From positions 3,348,001-3,412,000 of the forward strand of contig NZ_JALN02000001.1 in NCBI RefSeq assembly GCF_000559085.1: 64,000 bases of DNA, given 5' to 3'. Below, piece by piece: positions 46,331 through 56,160 of the stretch; positions within the stretch are counted from its first letter, which is position 1; each line of letters starts with the position of its first letter. Source of the DNA: Mycolicibacterium aromaticivorans JS19b1 = JCM 16368. Its GTDB lineage: Bacteria > Actinomycetota > Actinomycetes > Mycobacteriales > Mycobacteriaceae. Under the pieces are notes generated by a model. It made no database searches, was not told where the DNA came from, and saw only the letters and a program-made list of their open reading frames with translations. The position numbers were made by a program, and so were the translations under genes.

Positions 46331-47752
46331 ATGCGTACCGTCGCTCTTTCGTCCCACGATCCGCTCCGCACTTCCGCCAATGACGCGGCCCGCATCGTCG
46401 CCAATGACGCGGCCCGCATCGTCGCCAATGACGCGGCCCGCATCGTCGCCAATGACGCGGCCCGCATCGTCGCCCGCCCGCATCCCCTGCGGACCCGCCA
46501 CCACGTCATGGCCCCGTCACTGCGGATCCCCGATGGGGCTGCCGCGTCGGTCTTCGCGGCGGTCCGCCAGCGTGGCGCCATCGGGCGCGATGTGATCGCC
46601 CAGGTCACCAACCTGTCGGTCGCGACGGTGAACCGCCAGGTCACCGCCCTTCTGGATGCCGGAATCCTGCGTGAGCGAGCCGATCTGGCCGTGTCGGGCG
46701 CGATCGGCCGCCCGCGCGTTCCCGTCGAGGTCCACCACGAGCCGTTCCTGACCCTCGGCATCCATATCGGCGCCCGCACCACCAACATCGTCGCGACCGA
46801 CCTGCTCGGCCGCACCCTGGACGCGGTCGAGACCCCGACGCCACGCGGGGGTCAGGCGGCCGCACTGGCGTCACTGGGCGGCAGCGCCCGTCGGTATCTG
46901 AGCCGTTGGCATCGCCGCCGTCCATTGTGGATCGGCGTGGCGATCGGTGGCGTGGTCGACAGCGGCACGGGCCACGTCGACCACAGCCGGTTGGGGTGGG
47001 CACAGGCTCCAGTCGGCCCGGTGCTGGCCGAGGCGTTGGGCCTGCCGGTGTCGGTGGCATCCCACGTGGACGCGATGGCCGGCGCCGAACTGCTGCTGGG
47101 ACTGCGTCTGCCGCCGGTCCAGGCGTCGAGCAGCCTGTACGTGTACGCCCGTGAGACCGTCGGCTTCGCGCTGGTCATCGGCGGCCGGGTGCACAGCCCG
47201 ATCAGCGGCCCCGGCACCATCGCCGCCTTGCCGGTGAATTCCGAATTGCTCGGCGGCAGTGGGCAATTGGAGTCAACCGTCAGCGACGAGGCGGTGCTTG
47301 CCGCGGCCCGCAAGCGCGGCATCGTGCCCAGCTCCGGGCCCGGCGCGTCGATGACCACGCTGCTGCGCACCGCCCGCCAGGACGACACGCCGGCAGCGGT
47401 CGGTGCTCGAGAACTGCTGGCCGAGCGGGCCCGAGTTCTGGGCGGCGCGGTGGCGCTGCTGCGCGACATGCTCAACCCCGACGACCTGGTGGTCGGCGGC
47501 CAGGCCTTCACCGAATACCCCGAAGGCATGCGACTCGTCGAGGCCGCGTTCGCCGGACGGTCGGTGCTCCCGGACCGCGATATCCGGGTGACTGCTTTCG
47601 GAAACCGGGTGCAGGAAGCCGGCGCCGGGATCGTCTCATTGGGCGGGCTGTACGCCGATCCGATCGGCGCGCTGAGGCGGGCACAGAACCGTCGCGGAGC
47701 CCAGCACACGACGGGTGTAAAGATGGAGGCGTGCGGCACGCCCGGGAACTGA
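46331..47752 (+). CDS. ROK-family regulator (Rv0485-like) with N-terminal octapeptide repeats
   Basis: A 473-residue ROK protein. A winged helix-turn-helix ([20 protein letters not shown], then [14 protein letters not shown]) is at residues 70-120. The ROK sugar-kinase-like domain follows ([40 protein letters not shown]), without the complete zinc/ATP motifs, so regulatory. The M. tuberculosis homologue Rv0485 is a transcriptional regulator. ATG 46331 is backed by AGAAGGA 8 bases upstream, so the four perfect 24-bp repeats (NDAARIVA units) are translated. The 3' end overlaps the mshA start by 22 bases. Confidence 0.85.
   Translation: MRTVALSSHDPLRTSANDAARIVANDAARIVANDAARIVANDAARIVARPHPLRTRHHVMAPSLRIPDGAAASVFAAVRQRGAIGRDVIAQVTNLSVATVNRQVTALLDAGILRERADLAVSGAIGRPRVPVEVHHEPFLTLGIHIGARTTNIVATDLLGRTLDAVETPTPRGGQAAALASLGGSARRYLSRWHRRRPLWIGVAIGGVVDSGTGHVDHSRLGWAQAPVGPVLAEALGLPVSVASHVDAMAGAELLLGLRLPPVQASSSLYVYARETVGFALVIGGRVHSPISGPGTIAALPVNSELLGGSGQLESTVSDEAVLAAARKRGIVPSSGPGASMTTLLRTARQDDTPAAVGARELLAERARVLGGAVALLRDMLNPDDLVVGGQAFTEYPEGMRLVEAAFAGRSVLPDRDIRVTAFGNRVQEAGAGIVSLGGLYADPIGALRRAQNRRGAQHTTGVKMEACGTPGN
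46376..46471 (+). repeat. Perfect 24-bp tandem repeat, four copies, in-frame
   Basis: Four identical 24-base units back to back (46376, 46400, 46424, 46448), each encoding ANDAARIV. Because the unit is a multiple of three, copy-number change would alter length without breaking the frame. Located in the N-terminal arm of the ROK regulator, before its DNA-binding domain. Confidence 0.95.
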
Positions 47753-49068
47753 GCGACAGCTCGACCGATGCGATGCCGCGGCGCGTCGCGGTGTTGTCGG
47801 TGCACACCTCCCCGCTGGCGCAGCCCGGGACCGGTGACGCCGGCGGAATGAACGTCTACGTGCTCCAGACCGCGCTGCACATGGCCCGGCGCGGGGTGGA
47901 GGTGGAGATTTTCACCCGGGCGACGTCGTCGTCGGATCAGCCGCTGGTCCGGGTGGCCCCCGGGGTTCTGGTGCGCAACGTGGTGGCAGGGCCCTTCGAG
48001 GGACTCGACAAGTACGACCTGCCTACCCAGCTGTGCGCGTTCACCGCCGGAGTACTGCGCGCCGAGGCCAACCACGAGCCCGGCTACTACGACATCGTGC
48101 ATTCGCACTACTGGCTCTCCGGCCAGGTCGGCTGGCTGGCCCGCGACCGATGGGCAGTGCCGTTGGTGCACACCGCCCACACGCTGGCCGCGGTGAAAAA
48201 CGCCGCACTGGCCGACGGCGACTCGCCGGAGCCACCGCTGCGCGCGGTGGGCGAACAGCAGGTGGTCGACGAGGCCGACCGGCTGGTCGTCAACACCGAA
48301 GATGAAGCACACCAGCTCATTTCGCTGCACAACGCGGACCCGCGGCGGATCGATGTGGTGTACCCGGGCGTCGATCTGGAGACGTTCACCCCCGGCGACC
48401 GGCGCACTGCGCGAGCGGCGCTCGGCCTGTCCGACGGCGAGCGCGTGGTCGCCTTCGTCGGGCGTATCCAACCGCTCAAGGCACCTGATGTGCTGTTGCG
48501 CGCCGCCGCCCGGCTGCCCGGCGTGCGGGTGCTGGTGGCCGGTGGTCCGTCGGGCAGCGGCCTGGCCGCACCCGACGCGCTGGTGGGCCTCGCCGCCGAA
48601 CTCGGTATGGCCGACCGGGTGACATTCCTGCCGCCCCAGTCGCGCGAGCAACTCGTCAACGTCTATCGCGCCGCCGATCTGGTCGCCGTGCCCAGCTATT
48701 CGGAATCGTTCGGCCTGGTCGCGGTGGAGGCGCAGGCGTGCGGCACGCCGGTGGTCGCCGCCGCGGTCGGCGGCCTGCCGGTGGCAGTAGCCGACGGAGT
48801 CAGCGGTGCGCTGGTCGCCGGACACGAGCCCGGCCAGTGGGCCGACGCGATCGCCGCAGTGCTGGCCCGCGACCCCGACGAGCTCAGCCGAGCGGCCGTC
48901 GAGCATGCGCAGGGGTTCTCCTGGGCGCACACCGTCGACGGACTGCTGACCAGCTACGGCCACGCGATCGACGACTACGCCAGCGCCCGGCACCGGCGCG
49001 CGGCCGGTGATGCGCTGGCCAAGCGCAACGGGCGGCGCTGGTCGATGCGGCGGGGTGTGCGGTTATGA
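47731..49068 (+). CDS. mshA: D-inositol-3-phosphate glycosyltransferase (MshA)
   Basis: A 445-residue GT4 glycosyltransferase, first step of mycothiol synthesis: adds GlcNAc from UDP-GlcNAc to 1D-myo-inositol 3-phosphate. Signature [60 protein letters not shown], and the GT4 C-terminal [20 protein letters not shown] with ExxxxxxE. GTG 47731 or ATG 47773 are possible starts; the N-terminal 14 residues are not conserved. Confidence 0.94.
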   Translation: MRHARELSDSSTDAMPRRVAVLSVHTSPLAQPGTGDAGGMNVYVLQTALHMARRGVEVEIFTRATSSSDQPLVRVAPGVLVRNVVAGPFEGLDKYDLPTQLCAFTAGVLRAEANHEPGYYDIVHSHYWLSGQVGWLARDRWAVPLVHTAHTLAAVKNAALADGDSPEPPLRAVGEQQVVDEADRLVVNTEDEAHQLISLHNADPRRIDVVYPGVDLETFTPGDRRTARAALGLSDGERVVAFVGRIQPLKAPDVLLRAAARLPGVRVLVAGGPSGSGLAAPDALVGLAAELGMADRVTFLPPQSREQLVNVYRAADLVAVPSYSESFGLVAVEAQACGTPVVAAAVGGLPVAVADGVSGALVAGHEPGQWADAIAAVLARDPDELSRAAVEHAQGFSWAHTVDGLLTSYGHAIDDYASARHRRAAGDALAKRNGRRWSMRRGVRL

Positions 49069-49622
49069 ATGGCGGGCGAGAAGCCGAAGGCGGATCGCGC
49101 GTCGGCGCCGCCGAGGTCCAACAGGTCATCGAGAAGGCGCTGGACGAGCACGGGCTGGTCTACTCCCGCCACGAAGGCGCCCACGGCGGGTTGCCCGGAC
49201 TGATCGTCGAGCTGCCGGGGGAGCGCAAGCTCACGACCAACACTCTGCTGAGCGTCGGTGAGCATTCGGTGCGCGTCGAGGCGTTCGTCTGCCGGCAGCC
49301 CGACGAGAACCACCAGGGCGTCTACCGGTTCCTGCTCAAGCGCAACCGCCGGCTCTACGGGGTGGCCTACACGCTGGACAACACCGGCGACATCTATCTG
49401 ATCGGGCGGATGGCGCTGGAGGCGGTGACCCCCGACGAGCTGGACCGGGTGCTCGGCCAGGTGCTCGAGGCGGTCGACACCGACTTCAACACCCTGCTGG
49501 AACTGGGCTTCAAAACGTCCATCCAGAAGGAGTGGGCGTGGCGGGTGTCGCGCGGCGAATCGCTGAAGAACCTGGCGGCCTTCGAGCACCTCATAGACGA
49601 GGACGACCAAACGGGGTCGTGA
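49065..49622 (+). CDS. YbjN-domain protein (Rv0487-like)
   Basis: A 185-residue YbjN-like protein (type III secretion chaperone-like fold): [40 protein letters not shown] and [23 protein letters not shown] 49065 overlaps the mshA stop (ATGA), so it is co-translated with mshA as in M. tuberculosis. Function unknown. The lysE-like Rv0488 of M. tuberculosis is missing between this gene and gpm1. Confidence 0.85.
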   Translation: MNGGREAEGGSRVGAAEVQQVIEKALDEHGLVYSRHEGAHGGLPGLIVELPGERKLTTNTLLSVGEHSVRVEAFVCRQPDENHQGVYRFLLKRNRRLYGVAYTLDNTGDIYLIGRMALEAVTPDELDRVLGQVLEAVDTDFNTLLELGFKTSIQKEWAWRVSRGESLKNLAAFEHLIDEDDQTGS

Positions 49623-49634
49623 GAGGATTCCGGC

Positions 49635-50381
49635 ATGGCTGACTCCACATTGATCCTGCTGCGGCACGGCGAAAGCGAATGGAACGCGCTGAACCTGTTC
49701 ACCGGCTGGGTGGACGTCGACCTCACCGACAAGGGTCGCGCTGAGGCGGTGCGGGGCGGCAGGCTGATGGCCGAGCAGGGGCTGCTGCCCGACGTGCTCT
49801 ACACCTCGCTGCTGCGCCGCGCGATCACCACCGCCCACCTGGCGCTGGACGCCGCCGACCGGCTGTGGATCCCGGTGACCCGCAACTGGCGGCTCAACGA
49901 ACGGCACTACGGCGCCCTGCAGGGCCTCGACAAGGCCGAGACCAAGGAAAAGTACGGCGAGGAACAGTTCATGCTGTGGCGGCGCAGCTACGACACACCG
50001 CCGCCGCCCATCGAGAAGGGCAGTAAGTACAGCCAGGACGCCGATCCGCGCTACGCCGACATCGACGGCGGCCCGCTGACCGAGTGTCTTGCCGACGTCG
50101 TGGCCCGCTTCGTTCCGTACTTCACCGAGACGATCGTCCCGGACCTGCAGGCGGGCAAGACGGTGTTGATGGTCGCGCACGGCAACTCGCTGCGGGCCCT
50201 GGTGAAGTATCTGGACAACATGTCCGACGCTGACGTCGTCGGCCTCAACATCCCGACCGGCGTCCCGTTGCGCTACGACCTGGACGCCGATCTGAAGCCG
50301 CGCGTGCCGGGTGGCACCTACCTGGATCCCGAGGCCGCCGCCGCCGGCGCGGCCGCGGTCGCCAGCCAGGGCGCCAAGTAA
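49635..50381 (+). CDS. gpm1: 2,3-bisphosphoglycerate-dependent phosphoglycerate mutase
   Basis: A 248-residue dPGM. Catalytic His in [60 protein letters not shown] and the second His in [20 protein letters not shown]. Converts 3- and 2-phosphoglycerate in glycolysis and gluconeogenesis. GAGAGGA lies 8 bases before ATG 49635; 12 bases after the YbjN gene. Confidence 0.95.
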   Translation: MADSTLILLRHGESEWNALNLFTGWVDVDLTDKGRAEAVRGGRLMAEQGLLPDVLYTSLLRRAITTAHLALDAADRLWIPVTRNWRLNERHYGALQGLDKAETKEKYGEEQFMLWRRSYDTPPPPIEKGSKYSQDADPRYADIDGGPLTECLADVVARFVPYFTETIVPDLQAGKTVLMVAHGNSLRALVKYLDNMSDADVVGLNIPTGVPLRYDLDADLKPRVPGGTYLDPEAAAAGAAAVASQGAK

Positions 50382-50502
50382 CTTCGGTGGTCGCCCCGGA
50401 TTTGGCAAACACGGGGTAAACGGGGGCGGAATACATGCGCGCTGAGACTGTGACGTGTACCGATTTGGCCGCACGCTGCTGGGATGACGTTCACCGGATG
50501 CG

Positions 50503-50508
50503 TACCCT
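50503..50508 (+). promoter_or_regulatory. -10 element (TACCCT) before senX3
   Basis: TANNNT element 6 bases before GTG 50515 in the 133-base gpm1-senX3 intergenic region; no Shine-Dalgarno. Confidence 0.42.
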
Positions 50509-50514
50509 TTTCCT

Positions 50515-51720
50515 GTGAGTGTTGGCTCGGTGGCAGTACTGGCCACCGCCGCAGCGCTGGTAGCGCTTGCTTGCGGACTCGGAATCGGGGCCGCGCTCAC
50601 GCCACGGATCATGGAGCGCAGGCAGCGCCGCGCGATCACCGAAGCCGGCATCACGGTGTCGCAGATGCTGCAGCATGTGGTGTCGCTGGCGCCGATCGGG
50701 ATGGTGGTCGTCGACTCCCATCGCGACGTGGTGTTCATCAACGATCGCGCCACCGAACTCGGCATCGTGCGGGACCGCCAGCTCGACGAGCGGGCCTGGA
50801 CGGCCGCCCAAAGCGTGCTGGCCACCGGTGAGGGCGTCGAGGTCGACCTGTCCCAGCCGCAGCGCGCGACGGCAGGCCGGTCCGGGCTGTCGGTGCGTGG
50901 GCACGTGCGGCTGCTGAGCAAGCAGGATCCCCGCTTCGTCGTCGTCTACGTCGACGACCAGTCCGAGCAGGCCCGGATGGAGGCCAGCCGGCGCGATTTC
51001 GTGGCCAACGTCAGCCACGAACTCAAGACCCCGGTGGCCGCGATGGGCGTACTGGCCGAGGCGCTGTTGGAGTCGGGCGACGATGCCGAGACCGTGCGCC
51101 ACTTCGGCAAGAAGATCCTCACCGAATCGCAGCGACTGGCCAACATGGTCCGCGAGCTGATCGAACTGTCCCGCCTGCAGGGTGCCGAGCCGCTTCCCGA
51201 CCTCGACAGCGTCGACGTCGATTCGGTTGTCAGCGAAGCAATTTCGCGCCACAAAGTGGCCGCCGACAATGCCGACATCACGGTGACCACCGACGCGCCG
51301 AGTGGGTTCCGGGTGTTGGGTGACCAGTCGTTGTTGGTCACCGCGCTTGCCAACCTGATCTCCAACGCGATCGCATACTCGCCCGACGGATCGAAGGTGT
51401 CGATCAGTCGCCGCCGTCGTGGCGACAACATCGAGATCGCCGTCACCGACCGGGGTATCGGGATTGCCCGCGCCGATCAGGAGCGGGTTTTCGAACGGTT
51501 CTTCCGGGTCGACAAGGCGCGCTCGCGGGCCACCGGCGGCACCGGTCTGGGGCTGGCCATTGTCAAACACGTGGCGGCCAATCACAACGGCAGTATCCGG
51601 CTGTGGAGCCAGCCGGGCACCGGCTCGACGTTCACCCTGTCCATTCCCGCCTATCCGCATACCGACGATGACGAACCGGCCGACCTTTCGGCCATTGACC
51701 AGGAGGCACTACGCCAATGA
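50515..51720 (+). CDS. senX3: Two-component sensor kinase SenX3
   Basis: A 401-residue sensor kinase that, with RegX3, controls the phosphate-starvation response (known for mycobacteria). One N-terminal membrane segment ([20 protein letters not shown]), a PAS-like domain ([20 protein letters not shown]), HisKA with phospho-acceptor His168 in [18 protein letters not shown], and an ATPase domain with [18 protein letters not shown] and [17 protein letters not shown] 50515 is supported by the -10 position. Stop overlaps regX3 start (ATGA). Confidence 0.95.
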   Translation: MSVGSVAVLATAAALVALACGLGIGAALTPRIMERRQRRAITEAGITVSQMLQHVVSLAPIGMVVVDSHRDVVFINDRATELGIVRDRQLDERAWTAAQSVLATGEGVEVDLSQPQRATAGRSGLSVRGHVRLLSKQDPRFVVVYVDDQSEQARMEASRRDFVANVSHELKTPVAAMGVLAEALLESGDDAETVRHFGKKILTESQRLANMVRELIELSRLQGAEPLPDLDSVDVDSVVSEAISRHKVAADNADITVTTDAPSGFRVLGDQSLLVTALANLISNAIAYSPDGSKVSISRRRRGDNIEIAVTDRGIGIARADQERVFERFFRVDKARSRATGGTGLGLAIVKHVAANHNGSIRLWSQPGTGSTFTLSIPAYPHTDDDEPADLSAIDQEALRQ

Positions 51721-52403
51721 CCAATGTGTTGATCGTGGAAGACGAAGAATCGCTGGCCGACCCGCTGGCGTTCCTGCTGCGCAAGGAGGGGTTCGAGGCC
51801 ACCGTCGTTGGCGACGGCCCGTCGGCGCTGGCTGAATTCGACCGGTCGGGGGCCGACATCGTGCTGCTCGACCTGATGCTGCCTGGCATGACCGGCACCG
51901 ACGTGTGTAAGCAGCTGCGGGCCCGCTCCAGCGTGCCGGTGATCATGGTGACCGCCCGCGACAGCGAGATCGACAAGGTCGTCGGTCTGGAACTCGGCGC
52001 CGACGACTACGTGACCAAGCCGTACTCGGCCCGCGAACTGATCGCCCGCATCCGGGCCGTGCTGCGTCGCGGCAGCGATACCGAGGACTCCGGCATCGGC
52101 GACGCGATCCTGGAGGCCGGCCCTGTCCGGATGGACGTCGAACGGCACGTCGTGACCGTTGGCAGCGAGCCGATTACCTTGCCGCTCAAGGAATTCGACC
52201 TGCTGGAGTATTTGATGCGCAACAGCGGGCGGGTACTCACCCGCGGTCAGCTCATCGACCGGGTGTGGGGCGCGGACTATGTGGGGGATACCAAGACCCT
52301 CGACGTCCACGTCAAGCGTCTGCGCTCGAAGATCGAATCCGATCCGGCCAACCCGGTGCACCTGGTCACCGTGCGGGGCCTGGGCTACAAGCTCGAGGGC
52401 TGA
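51717..52403 (+). CDS. regX3: Two-component response regulator RegX3
   Basis: A 228-residue OmpR/PhoB-family regulator. Phospho-acceptor Asp52 in [19 protein letters not shown], acidic pocket [10 protein letters not shown], Lys in [20 protein letters not shown], and the C-terminal winged helix ([34 protein letters not shown]). Directly coupled to senX3 by a 4-base overlap; the M. tuberculosis MIRU spacer between these genes is absent. Confidence 0.96.
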   Translation: MTNVLIVEDEESLADPLAFLLRKEGFEATVVGDGPSALAEFDRSGADIVLLDLMLPGMTGTDVCKQLRARSSVPVIMVTARDSEIDKVVGLELGADDYVTKPYSARELIARIRAVLRRGSDTEDSGIGDAILEAGPVRMDVERHVVTVGSEPITLPLKEFDLLEYLMRNSGRVLTRGQLIDRVWGADYVGDTKTLDVHVKRLRSKIESDPANPVHLVTVRGLGYKLEG

Positions 52404-52426
52404 CGGACCGGCCGTTACCGGCGGCT

Positions 52427-52550
52427 GGGCCTGATTGCCGGACTCCTCAACGGCTCGCTGCGCTGCGCCGCATCGTCGTCCAGCCGGGCCTGATTGCCGG
52501 ACTCCTCAGCGGCTCGCTGCGCTGCGCCGCATCGTCGTCCGGCCGGGCCT
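52427..52550 (+). repeat. 59-bp tandem repeat downstream of regX3
   Basis: Two copies of a 59-base unit (starts 52427 and 52486, differing at two positions) and the first 6 bases of a third (52545). Together they fill the space between regX3 (stop at 52403) and the convergent transferase gene, whose stop codon begins the end of the third partial copy (52549-52551). Confidence 0.9.
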
Positions 52551-54096
52551 AGTAGGCGCCTTCGCCGCTCAGGACCGTCTTGATGGTCTTGGCGATGATC
52601 ACCAGATCGCGGATGGGTGACCAATTTTCGATGTAGCTGAGGTCGAGGCGTACGGCGTCCTCGAGGGGCAGGTCTGATCGTCCGCTGACCTGCCAGAGCC
52701 CGGTCAGTCCGGGCTTCACCGTCAGCCGCCTGCGCACCAGATCGTCGTAGGAGTCCACCTCGCGGCGCACCTGTGGGCGTGGCCCCACCACGCTCATGTC
52801 GCCGCGCAGCACATTGATGAACTGCGGCAGTTCATCAATGCTGTACTTGCGAATGATCTTGCCCACGTGAGTGATCCGCGGGTCGTCCTTGTCTTTCCAG
52901 AACACCGGGTCGCTGCCGTTGGCGGCGATCATCGCCTGCGCGTTGGCATCGGCGCCGTCGACCATGCTGCGGAACTTCAGCATCGTGAACGTCGTGCCCT
53001 TGAACCCGATTCGTTCGGAGGCGTAGAACACCGGCCCGGGTCCGGAGAGCCGCACGGCGAGCGCGGCGAGGAAGAACACCGGCGCCATGATCGTCATCGC
53101 GGCGAGGGTGAACACGACATCGAACACCCGCTTGGCCGCGGAGTTGGCGCCGTCGTACTGGGGCTTGGCCACCTCGAACATCGCCATGCCGGCGATAGGT
53201 CGGCTGTGCAGCCGGTCCTCGGCGATGTCGACCAGGCCGGGGGCGATCATCAGGTCCACGCCCAGCGAATCGAGTTCCCAGATCAGGCGGCGGATCTCGG
53301 TGGGATGCAGATGATCGGTAGCGGCCAGGGCGACGGTGTGGGCGTTGGTGTGTCGGACGGCGTCGACGATCGCCTGGTCTATCCCGACGATCGGGATGTG
53401 GCGCCCATCGACGTCGATGCCGTCGTTCTGCGCGGTCGGTCCGGTGGGTGTGCAGATACCCACGACGCGGTAACCGGCGCCGGGATCTCGCACGAAGTTG
53501 GTGGCGACGTCGGCGGCGGTCCTCGCGCTGCCCACGACGAGCACCGAGATCTGGTGCTCGTCGCGGCGGAGTTCGGCGGCCGCCACCCGGCGCCAACACA
53601 GCCGGCTGGTCAGGAGGCCGAGCAGGCCGACCGCGAAGACGACGGCGAGATAGGTTCGCGACACGTCGACGTGCAGGAGCAGCGCGCCGATCGCGATCAG
53701 CCCGAAGAGCTGGAGGGTGGCGAGGGTGACGCTCATGTATTCACCGACATCGCGGCCCACCACCCGGCGAACGCGGTATCCGGTGAGGCCGAGCGCCGCC
53801 ATCCACGAGGCGGCCAGTGCCGCTGAACCCACCGCGTAGGTCAGCAGGACAGAGGGTTGGCCGGCGAACAACGCCATCGTCACGGCGGCCGACGCAAGGC
53901 AAATGACGGCGGCATCACTCAAGATCAATCGCTTGGAGTGCCGGAAGCGCCGGGTCTCCCGTCGGGAAGCCTGCGGCTGTTGCCAGAGCGGCGGGATGCT
54001 GTTCTCGTCAAATAACGCTTCGGTTGAGTTTTGGCGAAGATTATTCGGCCGGCTGTTACCAGCTGAGATCTGATTATCAGACTGTTCAGCCAACAC
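52549..54096 (-). CDS. Polyprenyl glycosylphosphotransferase (WbaP/PssY-like)
   Basis: A 515-residue membrane initiating transferase for exopolysaccharide or lipopolysaccharide synthesis. Four N-terminal helices (LILSDAAVICLASAAVTMAL and others), a CoA-binding-like central domain (SVLVVGSARTAADVATNFVR), a fifth helix (VVFTLAAMTIMAPVFFLAAL), then the catalytic end: FTMLKFRSMVDGADANAQAM, SIDELPQFINVLRGDMSVVG, PRPQVRREVDSYDD, RLTVKPGLTGLWQVSGRSDL. It transfers a sugar-1-phosphate to undecaprenyl or decaprenyl phosphate. In M. tuberculosis this position holds Rv0492c-Rv0494 instead, so this is an insertion. Confidence 0.88.
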   Translation of the reverse strand: MLAEQSDNQISAGNSRPNNLRQNSTEALFDENSIPPLWQQPQASRRETRRFRHSKRLILSDAAVICLASAAVTMALFAGQPSVLLTYAVGSAALAASWMAALGLTGYRVRRVVGRDVGEYMSVTLATLQLFGLIAIGALLLHVDVSRTYLAVVFAVGLLGLLTSRLCWRRVAAAELRRDEHQISVLVVGSARTAADVATNFVRDPGAGYRVVGICTPTGPTAQNDGIDVDGRHIPIVGIDQAIVDAVRHTNAHTVALAATDHLHPTEIRRLIWELDSLGVDLMIAPGLVDIAEDRLHSRPIAGMAMFEVAKPQYDGANSAAKRVFDVVFTLAAMTIMAPVFFLAALAVRLSGPGPVFYASERIGFKGTTFTMLKFRSMVDGADANAQAMIAANGSDPVFWKDKDDPRITHVGKIIRKYSIDELPQFINVLRGDMSVVGPRPQVRREVDSYDDLVRRRLTVKPGLTGLWQVSGRSDLPLEDAVRLDLSYIENWSPIRDLVIIAKTIKTVLSGEGAY

Positions 54097-54273
54097 AGCG
54101 AAGATCTGCTCCCGTAGTCACCGAACTGCTATTAACTGCACCGTAACCCTACTTAGGTCGCATGGCAACCTCAGCAGGGGATGACGAAGGTCACGAGTTT
54201 TGTACACAGTGATGCAGAACTAGCAAATAATGCTCAGCCTGTGGTGGAGACGGAGAGCCCGGCGGGATGCGCG

Positions 54274-55050
54274 CTACTGCGCGGCGCGGGTGGCCGGGTG
54301 GATGGCGATCAGCGGAAATCCGCCACGCCGCCGGCACATCGACGCCAATTCCGAGTACGCCTTCTCGCCGAGCAACTCGGTGAGCTCCGGGGCGTAGGAC
54401 TGCCACACCTGCTTGGCGCCGACGTGGGCGGCCGGATCACCGGTGCAGTACCAGTGCAGGTCGGCCCCGCCCTCACCCCAGCCGCGCCGGTCGTATTCGG
54501 TGATCGTGGATTTCAGGATCTCCGAGCCGTCCGGTCGGGTGATCCACTCCTGGACGCGCCGGATGGGGAGCTGCCAGCACACCTCGGGCTTCATGGTCAG
54601 CGGCTCGACCCCGAGCTTGAGCGCCTTGGTGTGCAGCGCGCAGCCGATCCCGGTCGGGAAACCCGGCCGGTTGAGGAAGATGCAGGCACCCTTGTATTTG
54701 CGGGTGCGCAAGCTCGGTTTGTCGTCGAACTCGTCCATCTCGAGGTAGCCCTTGCGGCCCAGCCCTTTGTCCCGGAACTGCCAATCCTCGTCGGTCAGGT
54801 GCTTGACCGCATCGTCGAGGTTGGCGCGGTCGTCGTCGTCGGACAGGAATGCCCCGTGCGAACAGCAACCGTCATCCGGCCGGCCCTCGACGGTGCCCTT
54901 GCAGGCCGGCGTACCGAACACGCACGTCCAATTCGACAGCAGCCAAGTCAAATCCGCGGCGATCAGATGTTCCGGGTTGTCCGGGTCGTAGAACTCCACC
55001 CACTCGCGGGGGAAGTCCAGGTCAACTTCGCCAGGGTGCGCATCTGTCAC
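54274..55050 (-). CDS. Conserved mycobacterial protein (Rv0495c-like)
   Basis: A 258-residue protein rich in Cys/Trp: [77 protein letters not shown]. The cysteine pattern resembles YkgJ-type zinc/iron-chelating proteins, but I cannot assign a family. GTG 55050 ([20 protein letters not shown]) was chosen over longer in-frame starts to 55146 because the extension is Arg-rich, collides with the ppx start, and TACGGT sits 8 bases before this GTG. Function unknown. Confidence 0.72.
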   Translation of the reverse strand: MTDAHPGEVDLDFPREWVEFYDPDNPEHLIAADLTWLLSNWTCVFGTPACKGTVEGRPDDGCCSHGAFLSDDDDRANLDDAVKHLTDEDWQFRDKGLGRKGYLEMDEFDDKPSLRTRKYKGACIFLNRPGFPTGIGCALHTKALKLGVEPLTMKPEVCWQLPIRRVQEWITRPDGSEILKSTITEYDRRGWGEGGADLHWYCTGDPAAHVGAKQVWQSYAPELTELLGEKAYSELASMCRRRGGFPLIAIHPATRAAQ

Positions 55051-55058
55051 AGCGCCCA

Positions 55059-55064
55059 ACCGTA
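55059..55064 (-). promoter_or_regulatory. -10 element (TACGGT) before the Rv0495c-like gene
   Basis: Minus-strand TANNNT element 8 bases before GTG 55050; no Shine-Dalgarno. Confidence 0.4.
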
Positions 55065-55133
55065 GTCCACGTGCGCGCCACCTTCGCGGTGGCATTTGCC
55101 CCATGTCGCAGGTGCCGCGCACGGAACGCAGGC

Positions 55134-55139
55134 TAGTTT
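55134..55139 (+). promoter_or_regulatory. -10 element (TAGTTT) before ppx
   Basis: TANNNT element 7 bases before GTG 55147; no Shine-Dalgarno, probably leaderless. Confidence 0.45.
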
Positions 55140-55146
55140 TGTTCAC

Positions 55147-56160
55147 GTGCGATTAGGCGTGCTCGACGTGGGCAGCAACACAGTTCATCTGCTGGTGGTC
55201 GATGCCCACCGCGGCGGGCATCCGACTCCGATGAGCTCGACCAAAGCCGCGCTGCGGCTGGCCGAGGCGATCGACGACTCAGGCAAGCTCACCCGGCGCG
55301 GTGCCGACAAGCTGATCGACACCATCGACGAATTCGCCAAGATCGCGGCCAGTTCAGGCTGCGCCGACCTGATGGCCTTTGCCACCTCCGCGGTGCGCGA
55401 TGCCAAGAACTCCGAGGACGTCCTGGCGCGGGTGCTCGCCGAAACGGGGGTGAACCTGCAGGTTCTGTCCGGTGCGAACGAGTCGCGGCTGACGTTTCTG
55501 GCGGTGCGCCGGTGGTACGGCTGGAGCGCCGGTCGCATCATCAACCTCGACATCGGCGGCGGCTCGTTGGAGCTGTCCAACGGCGTCGACGAAGCGCCCG
55601 AGGTGGCGCTGTCCCTGCCGCTGGGCGCAGGCCGGCTCACCCGCGAGTGGCTCCCGGACGATCCGCCGGGCCGCCGTCGGGTCGCGATGCTGCGCGACTG
55701 GCTGGACAACGAGCTGGCCGAGGCCAGTACCTTCGTCCTGGACGCCGGCCTCCCGGACCTCGCGGTCGCGACGTCGAAGACCTTCCGGTCGCTGGCGCGA
55801 CTCACCGGTGCGGCCCCCTCGGGTGCCGGGCCGAGGGTCAAACGAACGCTGACCCTCAATGGCCTGAGGCAGCTCATATCTTTCATCTCTAGGATGACCA
55901 CGACAGATCGTGCCGAGTTGGAGGGAGTCAGTGCCGAGCGGGCGCCACAGATAGTGGCCGGTGCTCTGGTGGCGGAGGCGAGCATGCGAGCACTGTCATT
56001 GGAATCCGTGGACATCTGCCCGTGGGCGCTGCGCGAGGGTCTCATCCTGCGCCGACTCGACAGTGAAGCTGACGGAACTGCCCTGGTGGAAACCGCCGTG
56101 GGGGATGCTGGAAGCAAGAATTTTGATCGGTCGACTGCCCGATCGAGAGGCACACGATGA
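55147..56160 (+). CDS. ppx: Exopolyphosphatase (Ppx/GppA family, Rv0496-like)
   Basis: A 337-residue one-domain-pair Ppx/GppA phosphatase of the ASKHA fold, degrading short-chain polyphosphate (known for Rv0496). Phosphate-binding [35 protein letters not shown] with the catalytic Glu, [16 protein letters not shown] and the C-terminal [18 protein letters not shown] 55147 has a leaderless -10. The window also has two PPK2 paralogues and senX3-regX3, all concerned with phosphate/polyphosphate. Confidence 0.92.
   Translation: MRLGVLDVGSNTVHLLVVDAHRGGHPTPMSSTKAALRLAEAIDDSGKLTRRGADKLIDTIDEFAKIAASSGCADLMAFATSAVRDAKNSEDVLARVLAETGVNLQVLSGANESRLTFLAVRRWYGWSAGRIINLDIGGGSLELSNGVDEAPEVALSLPLGAGRLTREWLPDDPPGRRRVAMLRDWLDNELAEASTFVLDAGLPDLAVATSKTFRSLARLTGAAPSGAGPRVKRTLTLNGLRQLISFISRMTTTDRAELEGVSAERAPQIVAGALVAEASMRALSLESVDICPWALREGLILRRLDSEADGTALVETAVGDAGSKNFDRSTARSRGTR

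Noticed and set aside
46376..46471. CRISPR array
   Set aside because: The 24-base units are contiguous with no spacers and lie in a coding frame; no cas genes in the window.
45383..46504. SDR with a long N-terminal extension of DDAGRVIG repeats
   Set aside because: The extension is the antisense of the 24-bp repeat and the ROK start; the SDR motif and a -10 element place the start at 46132.
46852..48993. Minus-strand frame of 713 codons
   Set aside because: Antisense to the ROK regulator and mshA; spans two real genes.
48975..50921. Minus-strand frame of 648 codons
   Set aside because: Antisense to mshA, YbjN, gpm1 and senX3; no coherent domain.
52427..52550. MIRU element
   Set aside because: Period 59 and position after regX3, not between senX3 and regX3; sequence does not resemble what I recall of MIRU.
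54181..55065. Plus-strand frame of 294 codons
   Set aside because: Antisense to the Cys-rich Rv0495c-like gene, which has conserved cysteine motifs and a plausible promoter.
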